Shown piece after piece: positions 34,941 through 46,584 of a DNA stretch of 64,000 nucleotides; position 1 is the first letter of the stretch, and every line of letters begins with the position of its first letter. Source of the DNA: Lolium rigidum (Eukaryota > Streptophyta > Magnoliopsida > Poales > Poaceae); the NCBI RefSeq assembly GCF_022539505.1, contig NC_061510.1, positions 270,701,687 to 270,765,686 of the forward strand. Reading direction: 5' to 3'. The notes beneath the pieces are model-generated. The model saw nothing but the letters and a program-made list of their open reading frames with translations, made no database searches and was not told the DNA's origin. The position numbers were made by a program, and so were the translations under genes.

Positions 34941-35727
34941 TTAGAGCAATGGAGGTTCATCCTCAAAAACTTGATAGCAACCCGGCACGTTTTTCTTCTT
35001 CCAATTGTTCCTCTTTTCAGGACACTCATGAGCATGATGTCCAAGTTCATGACACTTGAAGCACTCGTCCTTGGATTTATCGCCGGCGATTGTTGCCACG
35101 CCGTTCTCTTGCTATCCACTCAGATCTAGTCAAGAGAAGTTGTCTATCATCTTTTTCATCAGCGGAGCCTCGAAGACGTTCCTCGTGAACCTTCAACCTT
35201 CTAGTAACCTCCTCCATGGTCCTCGTCTTGCGATTGCCAAATTTCTCTATTGCGGATGCGATCTCGAGAAATTTGGACGGCACAACTCGGAGAAATTTCC
35301 TGACAGCATTTGAATCCTCGAACTTTTCTCCGAGAAAATGTATCTCATTGGTGATGGTTGTCATCCTCAGGGCGAAGTCGTCAACTGATTCAGTGTCCTT
35401 CATCTGGAGCCTATCGAACTCGGACTTGACCCTCACCTCCTTGATGCGATCGTCTCCCAACTGATTTGTCTTAATCTCCTCCCAAGCTTCCGTAGATGTC
35501 TTCTTCTCAGCGATCAATGGAATCAAATATTTTGGGACACCTTGATAGATGGTCGTCAAAGCTCTCTGATCAATCGTCTCATCAACGGTCTTGCCATCCT
35601 CCGGATCCACCGCGTTCCAGATTCTTGCACCGCGCAACAACGGCTTCATCTTGATCGCCCAAATCGATTAGTTGTTCTTCGTCAGCATTGGAACTTGGCC
35701 AAACATGATACCTCCATCCGCAGCCAT
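34941..35727 (-). pseudogene. Copia gag (UBN2-type) with CCHC zinc knuckle, broken
   Basis: The minus-strand frame starts ATG at 35727, has a stop in place of an expected residue before SIWAIKMKPLL, and then runs open over 35649-35077. It contains EAWEEIKTNQLGDDRI, FLRVVPSKFLEIASAIEKFG and MEEVTRRLKVHEERL, the pattern of plant Copia gag (DUF4219/UBN2). A one-base shift later it continues to DECFKCHELGHHAHECP, a CX2CX4HX4C zinc knuckle, and stops at 34941. Gag would coat the element RNA and form the particle. The two frame breaks make this copy inactive. Confidence 0.8.
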
Positions 35728-35767
35728 GATCTTGGTCGTCGCTCCTCTCTATGTCGAACCTGGCGGC

Positions 35768-35781
35768 TCTGATACCAATTG
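35768..35781 (-). other. Copia primer-binding site
   Basis: The minus strand reads ATTGGTATCAGAGC directly after the 5' LTR, complementary to the 3' end of initiator tRNA-Met. This fixes the orientation of the remnant as minus. Confidence 0.85.
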
Positions 35782-36139
35782 TTAGACCTCGGCCACGAAA
35801 CACAGGTGCCAAGCTGGCTAAGCACCCAAGTACACAGCTTGATCGATTCAGCTAGCTCAACTTGCACGTCGACCGGCCGGAAACACAACGCACCCCTCAT
35901 GACGAGCAAAGACGATCCACGAAACACGATTTGGTTTTCCTCTACCCGTGGACTTCATCGGTTGTTTGATTTCTATCTATAGCAGCAAAGCTGCTTGACA
36001 CGTATAGGAATAGCAAACCGACTCGACTAGACTTTCCTAGCTAGACTAAACCAAACGACTCCAACTAGTATTATGACACATTGCTGAAAATAATCCAACC
36101 GGTCTCAATTAGGACCCGGACAAGTATGATTACTTTCTA

Positions 36140-36572
36140 GCAGGCCCATCGCGAGCCGGTGGTAGACGCGGGGTGAAGCCACCAATCGCAGGTGGATCAG
36201 GATAGCCGGGAGATGGAGCAGACCAACACGGAGATAACAACCGGCGGAGGTGGTGGCGAGGGACCATGCTCGCCTCGACACTAACACGGATGCGACACTT
36301 ATGGCAGAGTGAGCCCGCAGGGAAGCCGCCATGGCAGAGAGCTAGGCACGACGGAGGTGGAAGGACTGTTGCCGTGACCGCGACATGCAAGAGATCATGT
36401 CAATCTCCAGGGCTGAGTATCGCCGCAACAAGAGAGCGCTGCTGCACACAAGCGCTATGTTTGGGGCTCGCGACGGCACCCGATGGTGCCGGCCCATCCT
36501 ACCTAAAATTTGGTCCTAGAACAAAACTACTGATGTGAAAACTGAAGTTGCAACAATGTTTTAGTACAACAC
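36140..36572. other. GC-rich spacer, nothing recognised
   Basis: There are short overlapping frames on both strands without family motifs. The block lies between the truncated Copia LTR and dispersed repeat copy B. Confidence 0.3.
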
Positions 36573-36611
36573 AACTACTGACATGAAAACTGCTTCTCAC
36601 TAAACATTGGT

Positions 36612-37843
36612 AGACAATGGAGAATGGAAACCAAGAGCGGTAAGCCCAGACACTATTTAACTTTCAAAAATGATTTGGCTGAACAAGCAGGTTATTTCAA
36701 GGATTCAAGTTTTTGGTTGGAGGGTTTTTAGAAGAGCCTTACCCACTGGTGCTCAAGCATGTAAGTACTCCAAACATATCAGCAAGCTTTGTTGCAGATG
36801 CGGCATGGAAGAAACACTCCCTTCATTCCACGAAACATGTCGGAGATTTTCTAAATTCATATGTATCTAAACATTAAATAGTAGTTAGATACATCTAAAT
36901 TTTTACAAATCTCAAACATGTTGCTTCTTTAAAACACAAGCTCCGTAACAAACGTTATTCTGAAACTCTTAGATATTAACCACCCGTGTCCTACTATTCC
37001 AAATGTCCTAAATTTTATGTGGTGCTTATGGAAATCAAGAAATGATCATTTATTTAATAGGCATCACATGCATCTGACCCAAGTTCATTATATGGCTAAT
37101 GCTTTACATATAAACTTGGAATTGCTTGATGTTCTACAAGATAGAAAGCGGGAAAACGGGGACATATGCAGTAATCACAAGGTGCACATGATCAAGACAA
37201 TAATAAACTACCACCAAGAGGGCACACAATAAAACTTGATTTGCTGATCACTGGATCCAAGGTATTCTCGGATGCGGCATAGAAAGAAAAAAAGGCACGA
37301 GGCATGCCTTCGGCAACAACCATAGGAATAGGAGTCCATTCAGGTTCAAGACGGCAACGTTAAGTATTTGGTTATGCTCCATGCCTCTGTACCCAACGTG
37401 TCTTCAGTCCTTAAGGCAGAAGCAGATGCACTGATTACTGTAGCAAAAATTGCTGCAACTATACAACTACAGGGTCACACTTTCCTAGTGGAGAGCAGCA
37501 CCTTGCTTGTGCTATTGCATCAGCTTCAAAATCTTTGGAACAGGTTTCTTGGGAGATTAGAGGCCAGATTGCTGAATATTGCAACTTAACAGGATATTCA
37601 TCAGCAGATGTAGACAACACTAAAAGAGATCTTAATAGAGTAGCTCACAATTGTGCTCGTGAGGCTCTGAGACAAACTTTGTCTCAGCCCCTATCTTTAG
37701 TTGTTCTTCTTCAGCTAATAGCGGAATAGCTTGTCCAATCCTTCTAGCAATTCAACAGATGTAATCTTCGAATCTAGTAATACATGTTGTAAACTGCATG
37801 TGTGATGAATGAAATTTGGCGCCGTAACTTGTAAAAAAAAAAA
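36612..37843 (+). mobile_element. 5'-truncated LINE between target duplications
   Basis: ACTAAACATTGGT (36599-36611) and ACTAAAACATTGGT (37844-37857) flank the insert, which ends in a poly-A tail after GCCGTAACTTGT. The interrupted repeat is uninterrupted at 262-506, confirming the insertion. Only the 3' third of the LINE coding region is present. Five-prime truncation is normal for LINE insertions. Confidence 0.88.
36670..37729 (+). pseudogene. LINE ORF2 3' part: zf-RVT and RNase H remnants
   Basis: The frame at 36670-36867 contains FGWRVFRRALPTGAQACKYS followed by CCRCGMEETLPSFHETC, the Cys/His spacing of the zf-RVT domain that follows plant LINE reverse transcriptases. Further on, AEADALITVAKIAATIQLQG and FLVESSTLLVLL (37368-37589) match the RNase H domain of plant L1 elements. 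A segment to 37729 (RVAHNCAREALR) fits its C-terminal helix. Frames shift between these blocks, so no enzyme can be made. Confidence 0.75.
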
Positions 37844-38056
37844 ACTAAAACATTGGTGGTTGCACCTGTGACACTAACACACCTACCTAAAAAAGTATAT
37901 AATTCCACGAAATTCTACAACTATTCTGACACCTTCTCGTGAAAAATCGTTAGGCGATGATGAAACATTGGCGCTAGTCCTGCCAAAGGATGTAACAACA
38001 AGCCTCTCTTTTAGCATCAGACGGCACCAGAGTCACCAACATCTCCTCCAACACAA

Positions 38057-38183
38057 CATTAGTAGGAAACTAGCTATTGGTGGGAGGTCTTACTGTGATG
38101 CACCACTTTTACATGCGCCGCAGAAATATTTTTTGTTGCGCAATTAGCTTTGTGCGCCACTAAAATAACTGATTTATGTAGCG
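38057..38183. mobile_element. probable CACTA terminus, left part
   Basis: The block begins CATTAGTAGGAAACTAGC, a decayed CACTAGTAG-type end, and carries repeated GCGCCRC/GCGCAAT units. It is continued by similar repeats right of the Gypsy insertion (from 58482), so the two were one element. The far CACTA end was not identified. Confidence 0.5.
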
Positions 38184-38188
38184 CACCC

Positions 38189-38746
38189 TGTTGTGGGTAT
38201 ACTTCATGGGTGTACCATCGACAGTGCCTAGATCCGGCAAATCCGGGTGGCCCACAGATGGTGATGAGGCATGTGGCCCATCGGGCGGCCCAGTTGCTGT
38301 TGATCATGAAGGAAGAAGTCCAGCCCAGGATCAGTAAGCCGGATCCGTACCGACATTAGGAATAACCCGGATCCATGGAGGCCCATGAGGAACCCGGATC
38401 CAGTACGACGTATATGGAAGGCGGATCCGTGACGTGCACGGCAAGATATTGTACCGTAGTTAGGCTATCTGTAATCCGGCTAGGACTCTCCATGTAAACC
38501 CTAGATCCGTGCGCCTTTATAAGCCGGATCCCGGGAGCCCTAGAGGCACAATCACAACTCATTGTAACAACGCGAAAGCGCCCAGATAATTCCGGACAAG
38601 CAGCAGTAGGCCCCGTCATCGTGCGGGTGTTCCGAAGCTGGGTAAATCGCGTACCACCGTCCCGTGTGCACTCCGCCCTATGGCCCCTACTTCTTCTCCC
38701 CTCGTGAGGATCCCTCCTCCGAGGTACCGTCGATTAGGCAACGACG
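38189..38746 (+). repeat. 5' LTR of the RIRE2-like Gypsy element
   Basis: 558 bases starting TGTTGTGGGTATAC and ending GGCAACGACG; the surviving 3' LTR ends ACGACA, so the final G is a mutation of A. A promoter-like CCTTTATAAGCCGG lies at 38513-38526. Confidence 0.85.
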
Positions 38747-38748
38747 GC

Positions 38749-38766
38749 TGGCGCCCACCGTGGGGC
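38749..38766 (+). other. primer-binding site of the RIRE2-like element
   Basis: TGGCGCCCACCGTGGGGC starts two bases after the LTR. TGGCGCC...GGGG-type sites are usual for plant Gypsy elements and pair with the 3' end of a tRNA; I do not assign the tRNA with certainty. Confidence 0.75.
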
Positions 38767-38802
38767 CTGCGGCGTCTGGAGGCCGGAACCGGGAGGGTTC
38801 CG

Positions 38803-41800
38803 CCATGGGAAGCTACGACGACACCATCGCTGTGGGGCGTGTCCTTTACGCCGGAAATCTGCCGATCATCCCTCCGGACGAGTGTTGGATTCCGGCTAAA
38901 ACCGACCCCGTCAAGCTCTCCATCGTCCCAGTTGGCGGCATACACATCTTCATCGGGGAAACCGTCGATTCCGACGGAAACCCACCGTAAGTAGCGCTGA
39001 CGCGACCGCCGCTGAGCAGGACGCAGTCGCGAAGATCCGATCTGAGACGCAGGAACTTCCTAGCGAAGATTCCGCCTTAGATCTGAAAAAATCAAAACCC
39101 ACCCAATCCGCCCCTGAGCAGGAAATAACGGTGGAAGACCAATGCAGATCCGCCTGGGTCTCCCAGGTGTTAGAGAAGCAAAGGTGTCACTTCGTACACT
39201 TCTTGGCCCATACCGCCGGAACCGCCCCTCAAGAAGCCGGAGCTGGTCCCGAGCAGGTCGAGGCCCCGGAAAACAACGCTGCTCCGGATCAGCAAGAGGC
39301 TGTCGGAGAAAGCGGAACTCCGGCTGAAGAGTCAATTCTGGGGAACTTAAGCCCAATTTCCGGCGACACCCCATCCATGGACACTGAAGAGTTCGATCGC
39401 AAGATGAGGGAATATGCGTACGGTGATCAGCCCGAGGTCGACTCCGCCCAACCAAAGCAGGTACTTGCAACTGTAGCGGCGCTCGGAGAAAACGGATCAG
39501 AAGAGGCAGGCACCCAATCCGACCCCCAGCCATCTCACCACGGATCTCCGATGTCGCGGGATCGGCTCCGTAGGGATTCTTCCTCGGAGAGCCTCCTGTC
39601 GCCTGAAGAGATGGTCGCACAAGCAGGCATGGATGCAGTTTATCGCTCGGATATTCTTAACAAACCCATCACTCCCGAAGACCTAGAAGCTTTAGAAGCT
39701 AAAAGAGTGGAGCTGCTGGCCACAGCCAAGAAGTTTAAGGACACCGCAGCCGCCATGCTGGAGGAAAGGAAGCATGCCGCAGCTTTTTGTGGAAGACTTC
39801 ATCCAGCGTGAGCAGGAGGTGGACGAAGGACTGGCTAAAGTCAAGGAACTCCGAAAGCATTGGGAAGACAAGATCGTTGAAGCTGATCGGGAGGTAGAAA
39901 AGGTCCGGCGTGAGTTGATAGCTCCCCGCAGGATCACCTTCGCAACTCCAACGGATCAGCAACCGTTCGCAACCCCAAAGGACAATATGACGAAAGCTGC
40001 AGAGATCCTGAAGAAAAGTGACGAGGAGATTGACATCAACTACTTGCGCACGCTCGTCGCTTCAGCGGTTAAACAACAGAGCAAGGCAGACACTTCGCGC
40101 AAGTTAGAATCTAACCCGGAGCACTGCGTCTCCACTGCGCAGAAGGACGCCCGCGACGATCGCCGTCGAGATGACGAATCGCGAACCGGATCCTCGGAAC
40201 GAAGAAGGAAAACCAGGGAACACCCAAATCCGATCCCCATACCATCAAAGACGCCACCGTCAGATCCGAGAAAGGGAAAGGATGCAATGTACTCTGGACG
40301 AGACAAGTACCGCAACGCCTCTCCTCCGCCTAATGGTTACCCGCGTCCCCCTCGCCGCCGTAGTCCAGCCGGAAACACCAGGCCTCAGGGGCATGGTGGA
40401 ATTGTTATCCGCGACAACGTGCTGCCCTCAAGGAATAGGAGCAGGGAGCGCACGCCGGAACCTCGCCGGAATCAGAACAACGATCGTGAGCCCGAGCCTA
40501 GGAGGAGCCGGAATGAGGAACGCGACCCGGAGCCCCGCCGGAGCCGGAACGACCAGGGCAGCCAGCGCCACGGCGAAGGCAGCCACAGGAGCCGGAGCCA
40601 GCACCGGGAGGGCCGGGGAGAATCTGGAGGCGGAAGCAAGAAATCGGATCGGCCCCCTCGCAGGTCTCCCTCGCCACCACCTAGCGGTGGAGGCGGAGGT
40701 GGAGGCGGAGGCGGTGGCCGGAGATCTCGCTCTCGCTCAAAGTCCCCCCGTCACGGTTCGCGCGACGCGCGGGAACGCCTCAACGAATACAGAACCGACT
40801 ACATCGGACCGAAGTGCTTTGGCGGGATGATTCGAGAGGAACCAAAGCCAAGGAGCTCCCTCAAGCTACCCGGAAACCTGAAGCATTATGATGGCACCGA
40901 AAGGCCGGATACCTGGATTGAGGATTACTATAATGCAGTAACCTTTGCCGGAGGAACCCCTAATATCGCTTGCCGCATGCTCCAGTTGTACCTTGTAGGA
41001 CCAGCCCGGATCTGGCTCAGTGACCTCGAGAAAAACTCCATCTTTTGCTCGGTTCGACCCGAAGACCGCTTTTGAGAAACACTTCGGGGGCACCTACAAA
41101 AGACCTGCCACGGCAAGCGACTTACAAGCTTGTATCCGAAGAAGGGAGAATCCTCAAGAAACTTCCTCACACGATGGTTGGCATGCAGGAACGAGTGCGA
41201 AAACGTCGACCACACCACTCGCCATGTACGCCTTCATTGGTGGACTGCAGAGAGGAGGATTGCTGAGGCATAAGCTCACATGTATGGCTAACGCCAATAA
41301 ACTGACTTTGGATGAGATGATCTCCATTGCCAGTGACCACACTGCCGCCGATGACGACGCAGGCGGTGATATAGCAGCTACAGCAATCCCCTTGCACCAA
41401 CAAAAGAAGAACCGTGACAACGGAAACAACAGCGGCCATAAACGCAAAAACCCTGATGACCAGAAGAGTGGCGGATCCGACATGGTCGCCATGGCGTTTC
41501 AACGCGGAGGTTCAGGAGGCGGAAGAGGACGCGGCCGTGGAGGCGGAGCCGGCAGGGGTCAGCAGCATGGCACTGAAGTCACAGCTGGCGGATCCCGCGC
41601 CCGCAAACCTATGAGGAGTATAGAGACATGCCCTGCCTGGCCCACTTGGATCCGGCTACAGGGAAGTCCACTCACACCAACCGCAACTGCAAGTGGGTCA
41701 ACGATCTAAAGAACGACCCAGAAGCAGGATACAAGCGAACCCGGAAGCACCGCCCACGCGGCAAAGGAGGCAAGGGCAAGAACAAGGACAAGGAGGAGGA

Positions 41801-41990
41801 CAGTTCCGAGGCGATGGACGAGGATGATAACTCGCCGGATCCCAAAGCCGGATCCGCGAGTAAATCCAACCCCTTCGAGAAAAAGAGCGTGGGGGCTTAC
41901 CACACCTTCCTCGGAACCCCAACAATCCGCGCTACAAAATCAGCTACCCGGATCCCGAACGCCACGATTCCGGGCCGTGCCGCGATATGT
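38803..41990 (+). pseudogene. gag region of the RIRE2-like Gypsy element, frameshifted
   Basis: The coding sequence lies in several frames. 38803-38985 encodes MGSYDDTIAVGRVLYAG and onward. 39131-39808 is Glu/Pro-rich. 39774-41072 has a coiled segment, then an Arg/Ser/Pro/Glu-rich repeat tract (repeated EPRRSRN units), a run of about 11 Gly, and the gag core LPGNLKHYDGTERPDTWIED ... LYLVGPARIWLSDL. 41020-41990 continues with AFEKHFGGTY, YAFIGGLQRGGLL, a Gly/Arg-rich stretch (RGGSGGGRGRGRGGGAGRG) and a Lys-rich tail. The long RS-rich gag N-terminus is characteristic of the RIRE2 group. The protein would assemble the particle and bind RNA. At least three frame changes prevent a full product. 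Confidence 0.75.
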
Positions 41991-42643
41991 CGAGTGGTCG
42001 GAAGTTCCGTGCACATTTGACGAGGGAGGACCATCCCGCCATTGTGCCAAAAGAATACTATGCCTTGGTTGTAAGTCCTCGCATAGACGGGTATGACTTC
42101 TCCAAGTGCCTCATGGATGGCGGGGCCAGCTTGAACATCATGTACCGGAGACTCGGAGCGGATGAACCTCACCAAGGAACAGCTCAAACACGAGCAACAC
42201 TGAGTTTCACGGCGTGGTTCCGGGTAAGAAGGCGAACTCCCTCGGCAGCATCACACTTCCCGTGGCCTTCGGCGATGTTCACAATTTCCGCGAAGAAAAG
42301 ATCACGTTTGAAGTTGTGCCCTTCAAGAGCTCCTACCACGTCATCTTCGGCAGGCCCACCTACCACAAGTTCCACGCAAGAGCGTGCTATATCTACAACA
42401 AGCTCAAGATTCCGGGTCCTAATGGTATGATCACCATAACCGGAGACTACAAAAAGGCTCACGAGTGCGAGTTGGGCGAAGCGGCCTTCGCAGTCCGTCA
42501 TATCCGGAGAAGAGCTGAAAGGCTACAGAGCCGCGGTGGATCCGACTGAGATGCAAACCACCAAGAAGCAGATCTCCGAACAGAAAAACTCCTTCAGGGC
42601 CGCGATAGAGACCAAGAAAGTCAACTTCAAGGAAGATGACTGA
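41991..42643 (+). pseudogene. retropepsin-like aspartic protease of the RIRE2-like element
   Basis: EYYALVVSPRIDGYDFSKCL is followed by MDGGASLNIMY, the D-[ST/G]-G-A-S active-site motif of Gypsy proteases, here D-G-G-A-S. In a shifted frame (42214-42546) comes VAFGDVHNFREEKITFEV and YHVIFGRPTYHKF, the conserved flap-to-C-terminal part with I-F-G-R-P. The reading frame changes again before 42640, where the nested Gypsy LTR begins, so the polyprotein is cut before the reverse transcriptase. Confidence 0.75.
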
Positions 42644-44239
42644 TACGTCTCCGACGTATCGATAATTTCTTATGTTCTATGCCATATTATTGATGATACC
42701 TACATGTTTTATGCACACTTTATGTCATATTCGTGCATTTTCTGGAACTAACCTATTAACAAGATGCCGAAGTGCCGTTCCTGTTTTCTAGCTGTTTTTG
42801 GTTTCAGAAATCCTAGTAACGAAATATTCTCGGAATTGGACGAAACGAAGACCCAGGGTCCTATTTTTCCACGGAGCTTCCGAAGACCGAAGAACACACG
42901 AAGTGGGGCCACGAGGTGGCCAAACCATAGGACGGCGCGGCCCAAGCCCGGCCGCGCCGACCTATAGTGTGGGCCCCTCGTCCGGCCCCGACTCTGCCCT
43001 TCCGCCTACTTAAAGCCTCCGTCGCGAAACCCCCGAGGCGAAAAACCACGATACGGAAAACCTTCCGAGACGCCGTCGCCGCCGATCCCATCTCGGGGGA
43101 TTCCGGAGATCTCCTCCGGCACCCCGCCGGAGAGGGGATTCATCTCCCGGAGGACTCTACACCGCCATGGTCGCCTCCGGAGTGATGAGTGAGTAGTTCA
43201 CCCCTGGACTATGGGTCCATAGCAGTAGCTAGATGGTTGTCTTCTCCTCATTGTGCTTCATTGTTGGATCTTGTGAGCTTCCTAACATGATCAAGATCAT
43301 CTATCTGTAATTCTATATGTTGCGTTTGTCGGGATCCGATGGATAGAGAATACCATGTCATGTTAATTATCAAGTTATTACATATGTGTTGTTTATGATC
43401 TTGCATGCTCTCCGTTACTAGTAGAGGCTCTGGCCAAGTTTTTGCTTTTAACTCCAAGAGGGAGTATTTATGCTCGATAGTGGGTTCATGCCTCGCATTG
43501 ACACCGGGACGAAGTGACGAAAGTTCTAAGGTTGTGTTGTGCTGTTGCCACTAGGGATAAAACATTGGCGCTATGTCCGAGGATGTAGTTGTTGATTACA
43601 TTACGCACCATACTTAATGCAATTGTCTGTTGCTTTGCAACTTAATACCGGAGGGGGTTCGGACGATAACTCGAAGGTGGACTTTTTAGGCATAGATGCA
43701 GCTTGGATGGCGGTCTATGTACTTTGTCGTAATGCCCAATTAAATCTCACTATACTTATCATGTCATGTATGTGCATTGTTATGCCCTCTCTATTTGTCA
43801 ATTGCCCGACTGTAATTTGTTCACCCAACATGCTTTTATCTTATTTGAGAGACACCTCTAGTGAACTGTGGACCCCGGTCCATTCTTTAATACTGAAATA
43901 CAAATCTGTTGCAATACTTGTTTTTACTGTTTTCTCTGCAAACAATCATCTTCCACACAATATGGTTAATCCTTTGTTACAGCAAGCCGGTGAGATTGAC
44001 AACCTCCATCGTTTCGTTGGGGCAAAGTACTTTGGTTGTGTTGTGCAGAGTTCCACGTTGGCGCCGGAATCTCCGGTGTTGCGCCGCACTACATCCCGCC
44101 GCCATCAACCTTCAACGTGCTTCTTGGCTCCTCCTCGGTTCGATAAACCTTGGTTTCTTTCCGAGGGAAAACTTGCTGCTGTGCGCATCATACCTTCCTC
44201 TTGGGGTTGCCCAACGAACGTGTGAAATACACGCCATCA
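42641..44239 (+). repeat. E1 5' LTR
   Basis: 1599 bases, TGATA...CATCA. It contains a GC-rich promoter-proximal zone (42930-43170) and the CTACTTAAAGCCTCCGTCGCG segment where transcription probably starts. Chance frames of up to 202 codons occur in it and recur in the other LTR copies. Confidence 0.85.
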
Positions 44240-44250
44240 AGCTCTTTTTC

Positions 44251-44268
44251 TGGCGCCGTTGCCGGGGA
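44251..44268 (+). other. E1 primer-binding site
   Basis: TGGCGCCGTTGCCGGGGA, 11 bases after the LTR end. This is the common plant Gypsy primer site, probably matching tRNA-Asp. Confidence 0.75.
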
Positions 44269-44490
44269 GATCAAGACACGCTGCAAGGGGAGTCTCCACT
44301 TCTCAATCTCTTTACTTTGTTTTTGTCTTGCTTTATTTTTACTACTTTGTTTGCTGCACTTATATCAAAACACAAAAAATTAGTTGCTAGCTTTACTTTA
44401 TTTATTATCTTGTTTGCTATATCGAAAACACAAAAAAATTAGTTTACTTGCATTTACTTTATCTAGTTTGCTTTATTTACTATTGCTAAA

Positions 44491-45871
44491 ATGGCTACCC
44501 CTGAAAATACTAAGTTGTGTGACTTCACTAGCACAAATAATAATGATTTCTTATGCACACCTATTGCTCCACCTGCTACTACGGCAGAATTCTTTGAAAT
44601 TAAACCTCGCTTTACTTAATCTTGTTATGCGAGAGCAATTTTCCGGTGTTAGTTCCGATGATGTCTGCTGCCCATCTCAATAATTTTGTTGAACTATGTA
44701 AAATGCAAAAATATAAAGATGTAGATGGTGACATTATAAAATTAAACTTGTTTCCTTTCTCATTAAGAGGAAGAGCTAAAGATTGGTTGCTATCTCTGCC
44801 TAAGAATAGTATTGATTCATGGACTAAATGCAAGGATGCTTTTATTGGTAGATATTATCCCCCTGCTAAAATTATATCTTTGAGGAGTAGAATAATGAAT
44901 TTTAAACAATTAGATAATGAACATGTTGCTCAAGCTTGGGAAAGAATGAAATCTCTGGTTAAAAATTGCCCAACCCATGGATCGACTACTTGGATGATCA
45001 TCCAAACCTTCTATGCAGGACTAAATTTTTCTTCGCGGAATTTATTGGATTCAGCTGCTGGAGGTACCTTTATGTCCATCACTCTTGGTGAAGCAACAAA
45101 GCTTCTTGATAATATGATGGTTAATTACTCCGAATGGCACACTGAAAGAGCTCCACAAGGTAAGAAGGTAAATTCCGTTGAAGAATCCTCTTCCTTGAAT
45201 GATAAAGTTGATGCTATTATGTCTATGCTTGCGAATGATAGGACTAATGTTGATCCTAATAATGTTCCATTAGCTTCATTGGTTGCCCAAGAAGAACATG
45301 TTGATGTAAACTTCATTAAAAATAATAATTTCAACAACAATGCTTATCGGAACAATTCTAGTAATAACTATAGGCCATATCCTTATAATAATGGTAACGG
45401 TTATGCTAATTCTTATGGGAATTCTTACAACAATAATAGGAATACACCCCCTGGACTTGAAGCCATGCTTAAAGAATTTATTAGTACACAAACCGCCTTT
45501 AACAAATCGTTGAGGAAAAGCTCAATAAAATTGATATTCTTGTTTCTAGAGTTGATAGTCTTGCCTCCGATGTTGATCTTTTGAAATCGAAAGTTATGCC
45601 TAATAGGGATATTGAAAATAAAATTGTTACTACAGCAAATGCCATCCAAGTTAGAATTAATGAGAATATAAGATTAATGGCTGAACTGCGTGCTAGGTGG
45701 GATAGAGAAGAAAATGTAGCTAAAGTTTGGACTATTACCACCACTAGCAATGCTAATGACTCATATGTTGCTGCACCTCCTACTATCAATGGTAAAATAA
45801 TTGGTGTTGGCGATGTTTCTACTCCTAGTGCAAAGCGCGCAAAACTACCCGAAACCGCTAAAACTATCTGA
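44491..45871 (+). pseudogene. E1 gag, two frame changes
   Basis: The ATG at 44491 starts MATPENTKLCDF. After frame breaks near 44600-44660 the long frame 44622-45584 carries the Retrotrans_gag core, with LFPFSLRGRAKDWLLSLP, AFIGRYYPPAKIISLRSRIM, AWERMKSLVKNCPTHG and FYAGLNFSSRNLLDSAAGG, followed by an Asn/Tyr-rich spacer. After another break near 45509 it continues (45581-45868) with VMPNRDIENKIVTTANAIQV. Gag would form the particle and package RNA. Most breaks lie at CTG/CTCG-type positions that differ between copies, so some may be sequencing artefacts rather than mutations. Confidence 0.78.
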
Positions 45872-45879
45872 AACCGCTT

Positions 45880-46584
45880 GTGATAAAACTCGCTGAAATT
45901 TTTTCCAACCTTGGGGATGATAATCCCATTGCTTTAGATTGTAATGATTTAGATTTTGATGATTGCCACATCTCTGAAGTTATAAAGTTCTTGCAAAAAC
46001 TTGCTAAAAGTCCCAATGCTAGTGCTATAAATTTGGCTTTCACAAAACATATTACAAATGCTCTCATAAAAGCTAGAAAAGAGAAACTAAAACTTGAAAC
46101 TTCTATTCCTAGAAAGCTAGAGGATGGTTGGGAGCCCATCATTAAAATGAGAATCAAAGATTTTGATTGTAATGCTTTATGTGATCTTGGTGCAAGTATT
46201 TCTGTTATGCCTAAAAAAGTCTATGATATGCTTGACTTGCCACCATTGAAGAATTGTTATTTGGATGTTAATCTCGCCGATAATGCTAAAAAGAAACCTT
46301 TGGGGAAAGTTGATAATGTTCATATTATGGTTAACAATAACCTTGTCCCCGTTGATTTTGTTGTCTTGGATATTGAATGCAATGCATCTTGCCCCATTAT
46401 ATTGGAAAGACCTTTTCTTCGAACCGTTGGTGCTACTATTGATATGAAGGAAGGTAATATTAAATATCAATTTCCTCTCAAGAAAGGTATGGAACACTTC
46501 CCTAGAAAGAGAATGAAGTTACCTTATGATTCTATCATTAGAACAAATTATGATGTTGATGCTTCGTCTCTTGATGTTACTTGA
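45880..46584 (+). CDS. E1 retropepsin-like protease
   Basis: A 234-codon open frame. The active-site segment is CNALCDLGASISVMPKKVYD (D-L-G-A-S, the Gypsy variant of D-[ST]-G-A), followed by LDVNLADNAKKKPLGKVDNV, a hydrophobic flap region VPVDFVVLDIE and CPIILERPFLRTVGATID, where I-I-L-x-R-P-F-L is the conserved C-terminal motif. The enzyme would cleave the gag polyprotein. The frame ends at TGA 46582-46584 with no pol domain after it. The first methionine sits after a frame break with gag, so it was probably translated as a gag-pro fusion. Confidence 0.78.
   Translation: MIKLAEIFSNLGDDNPIALDCNDLDFDDCHISEVIKFLQKLAKSPNASAINLAFTKHITNALIKARKEKLKLETSIPRKLEDGWEPIIKMRIKDFDCNALCDLGASISVMPKKVYDMLDLPPLKNCYLDVNLADNAKKKPLGKVDNVHIMVNNNLVPVDFVVLDIECNASCPIILERPFLRTVGATIDMKEGNIKYQFPLKKGMEHFPRKRMKLPYDSIIRTNYDVDASSLDVT

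Larger units (their letters stand above)
34036..36139 (-). mobile_element. Copia LTR retrotransposon remnant (LTR-gag-LTR, no pol)
   Basis: Two related LTR segments, 34036-34560 and 35782-36139, share long stretches such as CACGAAACACGATTTGGTTTTCCTC. The right one begins TGTTAGACCTCGG. On the minus strand it is followed by ATTGGTATCAGAGC, a primer-binding site complementary to initiator tRNA-Met as usual for Copia. A gag gene lies between, but protease, integrase and reverse transcriptase are absent, so a large internal deletion has occurred. The right LTR stops abruptly at about 36139 compared with the left one. No target duplication was found. Confidence 0.8.
36573..38056. repeat. dispersed repeat copy B, interrupted by a LINE
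   Basis: The pieces 36573-36611 and 37844-38056 together match 262-506. The break between them is exactly where the LINE has inserted and duplicated its target. The outer right end runs into the CACTA-like sequence at 38057. Confidence 0.65.

Noticed and set aside
35077..35649. 190-codon minus-strand frame as a host gene
   Set aside because: It is gag of a Copia element: it sits between LTRs and a tRNA-Met primer site and is followed by a gag zinc knuckle.
43617..44225. 202-codon open frame in the E1 LTR
   Set aside because: The frame is not preserved in the other LTR copies beyond what nucleotide similarity gives, and it lies across the LTR end region.
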